The translations under genes were made by a program, and so were the position numbers. A DNA stretch of 64,000 bases from the NCBI RefSeq assembly GCF_016905445.1, contig NZ_JAFEXF010000004.1:62001-126000 (forward strand). The letters run 5' to 3'. Positions 1-8,544 of this stretch are shown piece after piece. The DNA is from Streptomyces sp. G44. Its GTDB lineage: Bacteria > Actinomycetota > Actinomycetes > Streptomycetales > Streptomycetaceae. The first letter of the stretch is position 1, and each line of letters begins with the position of its first letter. Below the pieces are notes generated by a model. That model made no database searches. It saw only the letters and a program-made list of their open reading frames with translations, and was not told the origin of the DNA.

Positions 1-36
1 GCGTACGGCTTCGACGATGACAGGTTCCGCGGCCAT
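1..36 (-). CDS. N-terminus of an acetyl-CoA acyltransferase (thiolase), cut by the window edge
   Basis: Only the first 12 codons lie in the window, read leftward from the ATG at 36. They give MAAEPVIVEAVR, the usual N-terminus of actinobacterial thiolases, which continue TPIGK. A purine-rich GGAGAGG lies about 8 bases upstream of the ATG. The family cleaves 3-ketoacyl-CoA with CoA, as in beta-oxidation and steroid side-chain degradation. It is divergent from a CYP125-like P450 across a shared regulatory region, which fits a side-chain catabolic role. The identification rests on a short stretch and is therefore tentative. Confidence 0.6.
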   Translation of the reverse strand, partial: MAAEPVIVEAVR

Positions 37-90
37 GGGGCTGGTCCTCTCCGTCCATGTCCCGCGAGCCGTCCCGGCGGCTCGCGAGAA

Positions 91-112
91 GAACTAGTAC
101 GCGTTCTAGTTC
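91..112. promoter_or_regulatory. KstR-like TetR operator in the divergent thiolase/P450 promoter
   Basis: This is a 22-bp dyad with arms GAACTAGTACG and CGTTCTAGTTC, 10 of 11 positions paired. It matches the KstR consensus of cholesterol-catabolism genes, TnnAACnnGTTnnA, at all but one position (TAGTAC in place of TnnAAC). It is the only obvious dyad in the 306-bp region between the two divergent starts. The rest of that region holds short direct repeats of GTCAGCCGCCCG (about 284-330) and no convincing gene. The identity of the regulator is inferred from the motif only. Confidence 0.55.
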
Positions 113-342
113 CCGTCAGCAGTCTGCTGAGCGGAGCCTCGGCGCCGCAAGGGTCTTGCACGCACCTTGCCCGGTACCGGTACGCAAACTGTCCGGCCGC
201 GGGCCTTGCCACTTGCAGAACCCGTCACTACGTTGCGGGCCGGGCCTCCTGATGGGCCGTCAGATGCCGGTCGGACACCTGTCAGCCGCCCGGCCCGTCA
301 ACCACCCGTGCTGTCAGCCGCCCGTCAGAACTGGAGTTGCCG

Positions 343-1587
343 ATGACCTGTCCAGCGCTTCCCGACGGGTTCGACTTCACCGACCCCGACCTGCTCCAAG
401 ACCGCGTGCCCCTCCCGGAGTTCGCACGGCTGCGGCGGACGGAACCGGTGCGCTGGATCGCCCAGCGGCCCCGCGCCTCCGGCTTCGACGACGCGGGCTA
501 CTGGGCCGTCACCCGGCACGAGGACGTCAAGTACGTCTCCACGCGCCCGGAGCTGTTCTCCTCCCACCTGAACACGGCGGTCATCCGCTTCAACGAGACG
601 ATCAGCCGCGACCAGATCGACGCCCAGAAACTGATCATGCTCAACATGGACCCGCCCGAGCACACCCGCGTCCGGCAGATCGTGCAGCGCGGCTTCTCGC
701 CCCGGGCCATACGCTCGCTGGAGGACGCCCTGCGCGAGCGCGCCCGCTCCATCGTCGCGGCGGCCCTGGAGGCCGCGGGCCCGGACGGCTCCTTCGACTT
801 CGTGACGAACGTCGCCGTCGAGCTGCCGCTCCAGGCCATCGCCGAGCTGATCGGCGTGCCCCAGGAGGACCGCACGAAGATCTTCGACTGGTCCAACAAG
901 ATGGCGGGATACGACGACCCGGAGTACGCCGTCACGGAGGAGATCGGCGCCGAGGCGGCCATGGAGATCGTCTCCTACGCGATGAACCTCGCCGCGGCCC
1001 GCAAGGAGTGCCCGGCCAAGGACATCGTCAGCCGGCTGGTGGCGGCCGAGGACGAGGGGAACCTCTCGGGCGACGAGTTCGGCTTCTTCGTGATCCTGCT
1101 CGCGGTGGCCGGCAACGAGACCACCCGCAACGCCATCACCCACGGCATGCACGCCTTCCTCACCCACCCCGGCCAGTGGGAGCTCTACAAGCGCGAGCGC
1201 CCCGCCACCGCGGCCGAGGAGATCGTGCGCTGGGCGACCCCGGTCGTCGCCTTCCAGCGCACCGCGACGCAGGACACCGAGCTGGGCGGCGCCGCGATCA
1301 GGCGGGGCGACCGCGTCGGCCTCTTCTACTCCTCCGCCAACCACGACCCCGACGTCTTCGACGACCCGGGCGCCTTCGACATCACCCGCGACCCCAACCC
1401 GCACCTCGGCTTCGGGGGCGGCGGCCCGCACTTCTGCCTCGGCAAGTCCCTCGCGGTCCTGGAGATCGACCTCATCTTCCACGCGATCGCCGACGCCATG
1501 CCCGGCCTCCGGCTGACCGGCGACCCGCGCAGGCTCCGCTCGGCCTGGCTCAACGGCGTCAAGGAACTGCGGGTCAGCACCGGCTGA
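343..1587 (+). CDS. Cytochrome P450, CYP125/CYP142-like
   Basis: This is a soluble P450 of 414 residues, the normal bacterial length. Visible signatures are the I-helix AGNETT (about 256-261), the K-helix EEIVR (about 292-296) and the haem ligand loop FGGGGPHFCLG with the axial cysteine near 365. The N-terminal FDFTDPDLL and the C-terminal SAWLNGVKELRV are typical of CYP125/CYP142 sterol side-chain hydroxylases. In Mycobacterium and Rhodococcus these oxidise the C26/27 methyl of cholesterol. The ATG at 343 is chosen because GGAG sits 6 bases upstream; a TTG six bases earlier is also in frame. The divergent thiolase and the KstR-like operator support a sterol or branched-chain role, but the substrate is inferred. 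Confidence 0.85.
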   Translation: MTCPALPDGFDFTDPDLLQDRVPLPEFARLRRTEPVRWIAQRPRASGFDDAGYWAVTRHEDVKYVSTRPELFSSHLNTAVIRFNETISRDQIDAQKLIMLNMDPPEHTRVRQIVQRGFSPRAIRSLEDALRERARSIVAAALEAAGPDGSFDFVTNVAVELPLQAIAELIGVPQEDRTKIFDWSNKMAGYDDPEYAVTEEIGAEAAMEIVSYAMNLAAARKECPAKDIVSRLVAAEDEGNLSGDEFGFFVILLAVAGNETTRNAITHGMHAFLTHPGQWELYKRERPATAAEEIVRWATPVVAFQRTATQDTELGGAAIRRGDRVGLFYSSANHDPDVFDDPGAFDITRDPNPHLGFGGGGPHFCLGKSLAVLEIDLIFHAIADAMPGLRLTGDPRRLRSAWLNGVKELRVSTG

Positions 1588-1610
1588 CGGCCATACGGAC
1601 CTGCCCGCCG

Positions 1611-1675
1611 CGTTTCCATTGCGTGACACGTCCGGAGAAGTGAATCTTGCCTCTCCACGACTTCGAATGGAAACG
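1611..1675. repeat. 10-bp perfect inverted repeat around the start of the next gene
   Basis: CGTTTCCATT at 1611-1620 is repeated inverted as AATGGAAACG at 1666-1675, with a 45-base spacer. The right arm covers the ATG at 1667 of the following membrane-protein gene. The element could be a looped operator or an RNA stem that hides the start codon. The arms are a perfect match but short. Confidence 0.4.
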
Positions 1676-3313
1676 GTGACCGTGGTCTTCGCCGACTTCC
1701 CGCTCGCCCCGTCCGACAGCAGGCCCACCGCGCGGACGCCGAGGCAGTCGTCCTTCCGGGCGTTCGGCCGACGGCACCGCGTCCCGCTGCTCGCCACCGT
1801 CCCGACCCTTCCCCTGTACGCGGTGTGGGCGGCGTTCCTCGCGACGGGCGGCGGGGACCTCGCCGCGCAGGAGGCGTGGGCGCGGTTCGCCGCCGAGCAC
1901 GGCACGGCCGCGTACGGACTCTTCTGGTACGGCGGCATGCACACCGCCAACTACAGCCTGATCTCACCCCACCTGATGGCCGCGCTCGGGGTGCGGACCG
2001 TGAGCGTGCTCTCCGGGATCGCGGGCGCCTGGCTGGCCGCCGCCCTCGTCGAGCGCACCGGTGTCCGCCGGCCCCTGTGGCCCGCGGTCCTCGCCTCGCT
2101 CGGCGTGTGGTGCAACGTCGCCTCGGGACGTACGACGTTCGCGCTCGGCATCGTCTTCGCCTTCGCGGCCTGCCTGGCGCTCGTGCGGGAGCGGCGCGCG
2201 GCCCTCGCCACGGCGTGCGCGGCGCTCGCCACCATGGCGTCGCCGGTGGCGGGCCTGTTCCTGCTGGTGGCGGGCGCGGGCCACTTCTTCGTACGCGACG
2301 TGGGGCGCACGGCCGCCCTCGTCGCGCCGCCGTTCGCGGTCGTGGCGGTCACCACCCTGCTCTTCCCCTTCACCGGCGAGCACTTGATGCCCTTCGACCG
2401 GATCTTCCCGCCCGTGATCATCGGCCTCGTCCTGATCCTCGCGGCCCCCCGCGCGTGGCGGGTGCTCCGGTGGGGCGCGGGCGTGTACGCGGCCGGGACC
2501 GTGCTCACGTACCTCATCCCGTCCCCGATCGGTACGAACGTCGAGCGCCTCGCCGAGCTGGTCGGTCCCGCCGCGCTGCTCGCGGCCCTGCTCGTGCCGG
2601 GGCTCGGGCGACCGCGGCGGGCCGTGCTCGCGGCGGCCCTGGTGCTCTCCTCGGCCTGGGTGGTCCACAAGACCGCCGGCGACCTCGCGGTCTCCACGAA
2701 GGTGCCGCGCTGGGCGGCCGAGACGCGGGGTGTGGTGCGGGAGCTGGGGCGGCTGGGCGCCGACAGGTCCCGCGTCGAGGTGGTCCCGGCCCGCAACCAC
2801 CGCGAGGCCACGGCGCTCGCCCCGTACGTGAACCTGGCGCGCGGCTGGAACCGCCAGCTCGACATCGAGCGGGGGCGCCTCTTCTACGACGGGACGTTCT
2901 CGGCGGCCACCTACCGGGCCTGGCTGGACAAGTGGGCGGTCGGATACGTCGTCCTGCCCGCGGGCAAGCCGGACGGGTTCGCCGAGGAGGAGGCGGAGCT
3001 GGTGGCGCGGGGGCCCGAGTGGCTGGAGGCGGTCTGGCAGGACGCGTACTGGCGGATCTTCCGGGTGCGGGACGCGGTGCCGCTGGTCTCCCGGCCCGCG
3101 TACGTGGTGCGCGGCACGGACTCCGAGGTCGTGGTGCGCGTGCCGGAGCGGGGGTCGGTGACGGTGCGCCTCGTGTACTCGCGGTGGCTGCGGGCCGAGG
3201 GGGCCTGCCTGGCGCGGCAGGGCGACTTCACGCGTCTGTCGGTGCCCGGACCCGGCACCTACCGGATCACCTCGGGCTACGGTCCTTCGCCGCGTCCTTC
3301 GTCGTGCCGGTGA
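1667..3313 (+). CDS. Polytopic membrane protein, unknown function (GT-C-like topology)
   Basis: The 548-residue protein has about 9-11 hydrophobic segments between residues 35 and 350. A soluble C-terminal part of about 200 residues is rich in charged and aromatic residues (for example LFYDGTFSAATYRAWLDKWAVGYVVLP). This arrangement, transmembrane helices followed by an extracytoplasmic domain, resembles GT-C glycosyltransferases and related Streptomyces integral membrane proteins. I see no diagnostic catalytic motif. The ATG at 1667 is chosen; a TTG at 1619 and a GTG at 1640 are in frame but poorly placed relative to GGAG. The 3' end overlaps the convergent GT87-PAP2 gene by 47 bases. Confidence 0.7.
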   Translation: METVTVVFADFPLAPSDSRPTARTPRQSSFRAFGRRHRVPLLATVPTLPLYAVWAAFLATGGGDLAAQEAWARFAAEHGTAAYGLFWYGGMHTANYSLISPHLMAALGVRTVSVLSGIAGAWLAAALVERTGVRRPLWPAVLASLGVWCNVASGRTTFALGIVFAFAACLALVRERRAALATACAALATMASPVAGLFLLVAGAGHFFVRDVGRTAALVAPPFAVVAVTTLLFPFTGEHLMPFDRIFPPVIIGLVLILAAPRAWRVLRWGAGVYAAGTVLTYLIPSPIGTNVERLAELVGPAALLAALLVPGLGRPRRAVLAAALVLSSAWVVHKTAGDLAVSTKVPRWAAETRGVVRELGRLGADRSRVEVVPARNHREATALAPYVNLARGWNRQLDIERGRLFYDGTFSAATYRAWLDKWAVGYVVLPAGKPDGFAEEEAELVARGPEWLEAVWQDAYWRIFRVRDAVPLVSRPAYVVRGTDSEVVVRVPERGSVTVRLVYSRWLRAEGACLARQGDFTRLSVPGPGTYRITSGYGPSPRPSSCR

Positions 3314-5261
3314 CCGGCGGCGCCTGTGCTCCGGCGACGGCCTCCCTGGGGTGGTTCGCGTCGCGGGGGCGGTGCGCGCGGGGGCCGGACAGCAGGTGGG
3401 TGAGGCCGAAGCCGGCGCCGACGACGGCCGCGCCGCCCACCGCGTCGAGCAGCCAGTGGTTGCCCGTCGCCACGACCGCGGAGAGCGTGAGGAGCGGGTG
3501 GAGCAGGCCGAGCGCCTTCATCCAGCCCTTCGGGGCGAGGACCGCGACGACCAGGCCGCACCAGAGGGACCAGCCGAAGTGCAGCGAGGGCATGGCCGCG
3601 TACTGGTTGGTCAGCTCGGTCAGGGTGCCGTAGTCCGGCTTGGTGAAGTCCTGCACGCCGTGCACCGTGTCGACGAAGCCGAGGTCCGGCATCAGGCGCG
3701 GCGGGGCGAGCGGGTAGGCCCAGAAGCCGACGAGGGCGAGGACCGTCGCGAAGCCGAGCGCGGAGCGCGCCCAGCGGTAGTCGGCGGGGCGGCGCGCGTA
3801 CAGGACGGCGAGGACGCCCAGCGGCACGGCGAAGTGGAACGACGTGTAGTAGAAGTCGAAGAACTCCTCCGGCCGGCCGGCCCTGACGACCGCGTGGTTG
3901 ATCCGGTGCTCGATGTCGATGTGCAGGAACCGTTCGATCGCGTGGATCTGTTCGCCGTGGTGCTCGGCCACGGCCCTGCCGCCGGAGATCGTGCCGCCGG
4001 TCGCGGCGAGCCTGACCTGCTGGTAGGCGGCGTACCCGACGCGGATCAGGAGCAGTTCGAGCAGCAGGTTGGGGCGGGTCAGGGCCCGTCGGCGGAGCGG
4101 GATCAGCGGCACCCGGCGCCACCGGGCGGGGACCGGAGCGGCGTACTCCGTGGGGAGGGGTGCCCGGTACCGGGGGTGCGTGCGGGGCAGGAAGGGCACG
4201 GCGACGGCGGCGGCGAGCGCCGCGAGCAGCACGGCGTTGGCGCGGAGCGGCTCGGTGACGGGCATGTCCGGCAGCAGCATCGTGGCGGGCAGCGTCGACA
4301 CGAGGACGACGGCCACCGGCCACACGTACCGGTCGGACCGGCGGGTGCCCACCCGGCCGGCCGCCGTGAGAAGCACCCACAGGAGCTGGTGCCGCCAGCT
4401 CGTCGGCGACACGGCGGCCACCACGCAGCCGGTGACCGCGACGGCGAGGAGGAGCTGCCCGTCGTTGGCGTAGCGCACGGCGCGGCGCAGACCGGCGAGG
4501 ACGACGGCCGCGCCGAGGGCGAGGAAGAGGCCGGTCTCCAGCGGGCCCTGGAGGCCGAGGCGGAGCAGCATGCCGTGCAGGGACTGGTCGCCGTCGGCGT
4601 ACGGGTGCGCGCCGGGGCCCGCTCCGGCGAGGTGGTGGATCCAGTACGTCCATGAGTCGTGCCGCATGGCGGCCCGGGCGAGTGCCGCGCACAGGGCGAA
4701 GCCCACGCCGGTGAAGGCGGCGGCCTTCCCGCGGCCGGTGCGCCACAGCAGCACGGCGAAGAGCAGCAGGGCCGGGTGCAGTGCCGCGCCGACGCCGACC
4801 AGGAGGCCGCCGGTCCGTTCCCCGCGCACGGCGAAGAGGCCGAGGAGCACCAGCAGGACCGGGATGACGCCGGTCTGTCCGAGGTGCGGGGTGTCGCGCA
4901 CGGGCAGCGACAGCATGAGCAGGCCGATCGCCACGGGGGCGGCGAGCAGTGAGGTGCGGCGGGAGACCGGCCGCGGCAGGGCGCGGGCGGCGACCAGGCC
5001 GAGTACGACGACGAGGGCGAGCGTGCCGAAGGCCGAGGCCCAGCCGAGAACCTGCTCGCCGGAGCGGGTGAGGGGCCAGCTCCCCGGGTCGGTGGGGCGC
5101 CTGGCGTGGGGGGTGCGCGGGACGGCGGCCGCCTGGCGGACCGCCAGGGCGGCGGCGAACAGCCAGAGGGCGACGCGGGCCGCCGCGATCCGCGCCTCGG
5201 TCCCGCCGGTCCGCTCTGTCCCCGGGGCGTCGCGCGCTGCCCCGTGCTCACCGTTCGCCAT
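3267..5261 (-). CDS. Bifunctional GT87 (DUF2029) glycosyltransferase / PAP2 phosphatase membrane protein
   Basis: The 664-residue protein joins two membrane modules. The first about 390 residues form a DUF2029/GT87-type polytopic domain, the family of polyprenyl-phosphate mannose-dependent mannosyltransferases. After a basic linker (VPLIPLRRRALTRPN), the C-terminal about 240 residues are a PAP2/inositolphosphotransferase-like domain. That domain carries PSLHFGWSLW and TGNHWLLDAVGG, which hold the catalytic His and Asp of PAP2. The fusion suggests lipid-linked sugar transfer coupled to lipid-phosphate dephosphorylation at the membrane. The ATG at 5261 follows GGGAGG at a spacing of 11; an upstream GTG at 5282 overlaps that ribosome site. 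Confidence 0.8.
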   Translation of the reverse strand: MANGEHGAARDAPGTERTGGTEARIAAARVALWLFAAALAVRQAAAVPRTPHARRPTDPGSWPLTRSGEQVLGWASAFGTLALVVVLGLVAARALPRPVSRRTSLLAAPVAIGLLMLSLPVRDTPHLGQTGVIPVLLVLLGLFAVRGERTGGLLVGVGAALHPALLLFAVLLWRTGRGKAAAFTGVGFALCAALARAAMRHDSWTYWIHHLAGAGPGAHPYADGDQSLHGMLLRLGLQGPLETGLFLALGAAVVLAGLRRAVRYANDGQLLLAVAVTGCVVAAVSPTSWRHQLLWVLLTAAGRVGTRRSDRYVWPVAVVLVSTLPATMLLPDMPVTEPLRANAVLLAALAAAVAVPFLPRTHPRYRAPLPTEYAAPVPARWRRVPLIPLRRRALTRPNLLLELLLIRVGYAAYQQVRLAATGGTISGGRAVAEHHGEQIHAIERFLHIDIEHRINHAVVRAGRPEEFFDFYYTSFHFAVPLGVLAVLYARRPADYRWARSALGFATVLALVGFWAYPLAPPRLMPDLGFVDTVHGVQDFTKPDYGTLTELTNQYAAMPSLHFGWSLWCGLVVAVLAPKGWMKALGLLHPLLTLSAVVATGNHWLLDAVGGAAVVGAGFGLTHLLSGPRAHRPRDANHPREAVAGAQAPPVTGTTKDAAKDRSPR

Positions 5262-5464
5262 GCCGCGTCGCGCCTCCCGCACCTGGCAGCCACACCGCCC
5301 TTTATCGGCTCATGTCCGGTGTGCCCAACGCGGCGGCGCGCCTCTCGGACACCGTCGAACTCCACCCGAGGGGCGCGCATACGGGTCCTCGCGCGTGGTT
5401 CCCGGTGGGCCCCGCGACATAGATCACAGGCGCGGCCGGAGGGCACCGGGCAAAGAGGGGCCGT

Positions 5465-5493
5465 TTGACCTGCATAGAAGCCGTTTTTAGGCA
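5465..5493 (+). promoter_or_regulatory. Candidate vegetative promoter for the MHS transporter
   Basis: TTGACC at 5465-5470 and TAGGCA at 5488-5493 are separated by 17 bp, fitting an HrdB-type promoter. The site lies in the 367-bp divergent region between the GT87-PAP2 start (5261) and the transporter start (5629). The AT-rich patch around it stands out in this GC-rich DNA. The remainder of the region shows no gene; a CACTCGG/CCGAGTG pair at about 5510-5535 may form a weak stem in the leader. Confidence 0.4.
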
Positions 5494-5628
5494 CTTTGCG
5501 ACCACTCGGACACCGACCGTAATGATGCCGAGTGCCCCTATGGTCGCTTTTCGGGCCACCCCGGTTTCCGTTCCGTCTCCGCGGGTGGCCCCGTCCTTGT
5601 CGTCGACCGAAAGCGGGCGAGCGAACCC

Positions 5629-7038
5629 TTGCCGAGCGCCACCTCCGCCGAACTCCGGAAGCCCGGGTCCGTGTCGGGACCCCCAGCGGGGGCCCGCGGC
5701 GCGGCAGCCCCGGACGCCGCACCGGGCGTCACCGTCACCGACCCCGCACTGGTCAAGCGCGCGGTGAAGGCGGCCGCCCTCGGCAACGCGATGGAGTGGT
5801 TCGACTTCGGCGTCTACAGCTACATCGCCGTGACGCTGGGCAAGGTCTTCTTCCCCTCGGGCAACCCCACGGCCCAGCTGCTCTCCACCTTCGGCGCCTT
5901 CGCCGCGGCCTTCCTGATCCGGCCGCTCGGCGGCATGGTCTTCGGCCCGCTGGGCGACCGTGTGGGCCGCCAGAAGGTCCTCGCGCTCACCATGATCATG
6001 ATGGCGGCGGGCACGTTCGCGATCGGACTGATCCCGTCGTACGCGACGATCGGCGTCTGGGCGCCGGTCCTGCTCCTCGCGGCCCGCCTGGTGCAGGGCT
6101 TCTCGACGGGCGGCGAGTACGCGGGTGCCTCCACGTTCATCGCGGAGTACGCCCCCGACAAGAAGCGCGGCTTCCTCGGCAGCTGGCTGGAGTTCGGCAC
6201 GCTGGCGGGCTACATCGGCGGCGCGGGCCTGGTCACGCTGATGACGGCGCTGATGTCCTCGCAGGATCTGGTCTCCTGGGGCTGGCGCATCCCGTTCCTG
6301 ATCGCGGGCCCCATGGGCCTGATCGGCCTCTACCTGCGGATGCGCCTGGAGGAGACCCCGGCGTTCGCCGCCGAGCTGGAGAAGGCCCACGAGGACGAGC
6401 AGGCCCGCCCGAAGGTCCGGCTGCGCGACATGGTCACGGGCCAGTGGAAGGCGCTGCTCCTGTGCATGGGCCTGGTCCTGGTCTTCAACGTCACGGACTA
6501 CATGCTGCTCTCGTACATGCCGAGCTATCTGACCAGCGAGCTGGAGTACGACGAGACGCACGGGCTGCTCGTCATCCTGGCGGTGATGGCGGTGATGATG
6601 TGCGCCCAGCCGTTCGTCGGCGCGCTGACGGACCGCGTCGGCCGCCGCCCGGTGATCGCGACGGGCTGTGCGGGCTTCCTGCTCCTCTCCCTCCCCGCCC
6701 TGCTGCTGATCCGCGACGGCTCGCTCTGGGCGATCGGCCTGGGCCTCGGCGCCCTCGGTCTGCTCCTGGTCTGCTTCACGGCGTCGATGCCCTCGACGCT
6801 CCCGGCCCTCTTCCCCACCAAGGTCCGCTACGGCTCGCTGTCCATCGGCTTCAACATCTCCGTCTCGGTCTTCGGCGGCACGACGCCGCTGGTGGTGACG
6901 GCGCTGATCGGGGCGACGGGCGACAAGATGATGCCCGCGTACTACATGATGGCGGCGGCCGTGGTGGGCGGCATCGCGGTCTGGTACATGACGGAATCGG
7001 CCGGCAAGCCACTGCCGGGGTCGCCTCCGGCGGAGTAG
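5629..7038 (+). CDS. MFS transporter, metabolite:H+ symporter (ProP/MHS) family
   Basis: The 469-residue protein has 12 predicted membrane segments. GNAMEWFDFGVYSY at the first helix and GDRVGRQKVLALTM in loop 2-3 are hallmarks of the MHS subfamily, which includes the proline/betaine porter ProP and the ketoglutarate porter KgtP. A second MFS loop motif, DRVGRRPV, lies between helices 8 and 9. It is likely a proton-driven importer of an osmolyte or organic acid; the substrate cannot be read from sequence. The TTG at 5629 gives the longest form, and a GTG at 5671 is an alternative start. Both leave a roughly 30-45 residue cytoplasmic N-terminus. Confidence 0.85.
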   Translation: MPSATSAELRKPGSVSGPPAGARGAAAPDAAPGVTVTDPALVKRAVKAAALGNAMEWFDFGVYSYIAVTLGKVFFPSGNPTAQLLSTFGAFAAAFLIRPLGGMVFGPLGDRVGRQKVLALTMIMMAAGTFAIGLIPSYATIGVWAPVLLLAARLVQGFSTGGEYAGASTFIAEYAPDKKRGFLGSWLEFGTLAGYIGGAGLVTLMTALMSSQDLVSWGWRIPFLIAGPMGLIGLYLRMRLEETPAFAAELEKAHEDEQARPKVRLRDMVTGQWKALLLCMGLVLVFNVTDYMLLSYMPSYLTSELEYDETHGLLVILAVMAVMMCAQPFVGALTDRVGRRPVIATGCAGFLLLSLPALLLIRDGSLWAIGLGLGALGLLLVCFTASMPSTLPALFPTKVRYGSLSIGFNISVSVFGGTTPLVVTALIGATGDKMMPAYYMMAAAVVGGIAVWYMTESAGKPLPGSPPAE

Positions 7039-7159
7039 CGGGGGCCTCCCCCGGAGGGGGCGGGACGGCGCCATGCGGCCCCTGCGCCGACAATCGGCCT
7101 CGCCCCCACTAGGCTCCTCGGCGAAGCCGACCAGGCAGTCGAAGGGAACGCGCACCCGC

Positions 7160-7837
7160 ATGAGCCAGCAGCAGTGGAACTCCGTCGACGACTACTTCAC
7201 CGGCCTCCTCGCCCCGCCCGACGACGCCCTCGCCGCCGCCCTGCGCGACAGCGAGGCGGCCGGCCTGCCGCGGATCCACGTGGCCCCGAACCAGGGCAAG
7301 CTGCTCCACCTCCTCGCCCTGACCCAGGGCGCCCGCCGCATCCTGGAGATCGGCACCCTCGGCGGCTACAGCACGATCTGGCTGGCCCGCGCCCTGCCCG
7401 CCGACGGCCGCCTCGTCACCCTGGAGCACAAGCCCGGGCACGCCGAGGTGGCCCGCGGCAACCTCGCCCGCGCCGGGCTCGACGGGCTGACCGAGATCCG
7501 CGTCGGCCCCGCCCTGGAGTCGCTCGCCGCGCTCGGCGCCGAACACGCCGCCGATCCCGCGCCGTTCGACTTCGTCTTCATCGACGCCGACAAGGACAAC
7601 AATCCGCCGTACGTGGAGTGGGCGCTCCGACTCACCCGCCCGGGCAGCCTCATCGTCCTCGACAACGTCGTGCGCGGCGGGGCCGTCGCCGACCCGGACG
7701 CCACGGACCCGGGCGTGCGCGGCACCCGCGCCGCCCTCGACCTCATGGCCCGGCACCCGAAGCTGAGCGCGACGGCCGTGCAGACAGTGGGCACCAAGGG
7801 CTACGACGGCTTCGCGCTGGCCCGCGTACTGGACTGA
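7160..7837 (+). CDS. SAM-dependent O-methyltransferase (class I, OMT_3/caffeoyl-CoA type)
   Basis: The 225-residue protein matches small bacterial catechol/caffeoyl-CoA O-methyltransferases. Motif I, ILEIGTLGGYSTIWLA (about 61-76), binds SAM. FDFVFIDADKDNNPPYVEW carries the metal and substrate Asp residues, and LIVLDNVVRGG supplies the next metal ligand region. Transfer of a methyl group to a hydroxyl on a small aromatic or similar acceptor is expected. The ATG at 7160 follows GAAGGGA. It lies 121 bases after the transporter on the same strand, so it may be cotranscribed, but no functional link is evident. Confidence 0.9.
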   Translation: MSQQQWNSVDDYFTGLLAPPDDALAAALRDSEAAGLPRIHVAPNQGKLLHLLALTQGARRILEIGTLGGYSTIWLARALPADGRLVTLEHKPGHAEVARGNLARAGLDGLTEIRVGPALESLAALGAEHAADPAPFDFVFIDADKDNNPPYVEWALRLTRPGSLIVLDNVVRGGAVADPDATDPGVRGTRAALDLMARHPKLSATAVQTVGTKGYDGFALARVLD

Positions 7838-7873
7838 CCCCGCCCACCCCGCACGGGGCCGTACGAGCCGGGC

Positions 7874-8266
7874 TCAACTCTCGTGGTAGAAGCCGACGTT
7901 CACGCTCCGCGGCCCCGACCTGTCCTGGATGACCACCTCGCCCGAACCGCCCCGGGAGAGCGCCGCCGCACCCCCGTACGCGAGAGGCCGCGCCGCTCCC
8001 CCGTACAGCACCCGCACCTCCGAGACCGGGTCCGGGTTCGAGCCGCGCAGCCACGTCACGGTCCAGGACCCGTCGGGCCCGCAGCGGAACTCCAGGTGCG
8101 TGCGGGAGACGAACAGCCAGTCCTCGGGGGTCACCAGGCGGCACACGTTCGCGTCACGCCCCACGCGCAGCACCGCGCCCGGTTCGCTCGGCGCCTCGGC
8201 CATGAGCATGCCCGCGGTCGCGCCCGCGTCCGCCCCGGGCACCGAGACCATCGTCAGCTCCAGCAC
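7874..8266 (-). CDS. FHA-domain protein, stand-alone
   Basis: The 130-residue protein has an FHA-like core: LRVGRDANVCRL (about 33-44) and VSRTHLEFRC (about 53-62) match the GR...SRxH signature that binds phosphothreonine. No second domain is visible. It may act as a phosphothreonine adaptor in Ser/Thr-kinase signalling, but no kinase or phosphatase is adjacent. The GTG at 8266 is preceded by AAGGAG at 9 bases. It is divergent from the membrane-anchored protein at 8545, with a large palindrome between them. Confidence 0.7.
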   Translation of the reverse strand: MLELTMVSVPGADAGATAGMLMAEAPSEPGAVLRVGRDANVCRLVTPEDWLFVSRTHLEFRCGPDGSWTVTWLRGSNPDPVSEVRVLYGGAARPLAYGGAAALSRGGSGEVVIQDRSGPRSVNVGFYHES

Positions 8267-8395
8267 GTGCGTACGCTCCTTCGTCTCGGGGCGGCGCGAG
8301 CACGGTCGGGTGTCGCGCGCTGCGGCATCTTAAGGCGCTCCCCGGGCCGGCGCACGGCCCTCCGCGGAGAACGGTCCGCGAGCGGCTGCCCGGTC

Positions 8396-8427
8396 CGCTC
8401 CGGTCCGCTCCGGAGCGGACCGGAGCG
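8396..8427. repeat. 32-bp perfect palindrome in a divergent intergenic region
   Basis: Arm CGCTCCGGTCCGCTCC (8396-8411) is followed directly by its exact reverse complement (8412-8427), with no loop. Each arm itself contains a repeated GGTCCGCTCC unit, and another half copy lies just upstream. It sits between the divergent FHA gene (start 8266) and the membrane protein (start 8545). That position does not suit a terminator and suggests an operator or a cruciform-prone element. Confidence 0.6.
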
Positions 8428-8544
8428 CTCTGGAGCGACGGGCCCGTTTGGCGGTGCGCTTCTGGGCAACTCGCCCTTGGGACAGGTGCGAGGCCGCCCG
8501 CCGTGCCTCGCACCGAAAGGCCCACCCCGGGAAGGCACGCATCC

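Noticed and set aside
57..1643. A long plus-strand frame covering the P450 gene
   Set aside because: Out of frame with the P450; Arg/Pro/Ala-rich shadow without motifs.
8396..8427. The large palindrome considered as a terminator
   Set aside because: The flanking genes diverge from it, so no transcript ends there; it also lacks a loop and a T tract.
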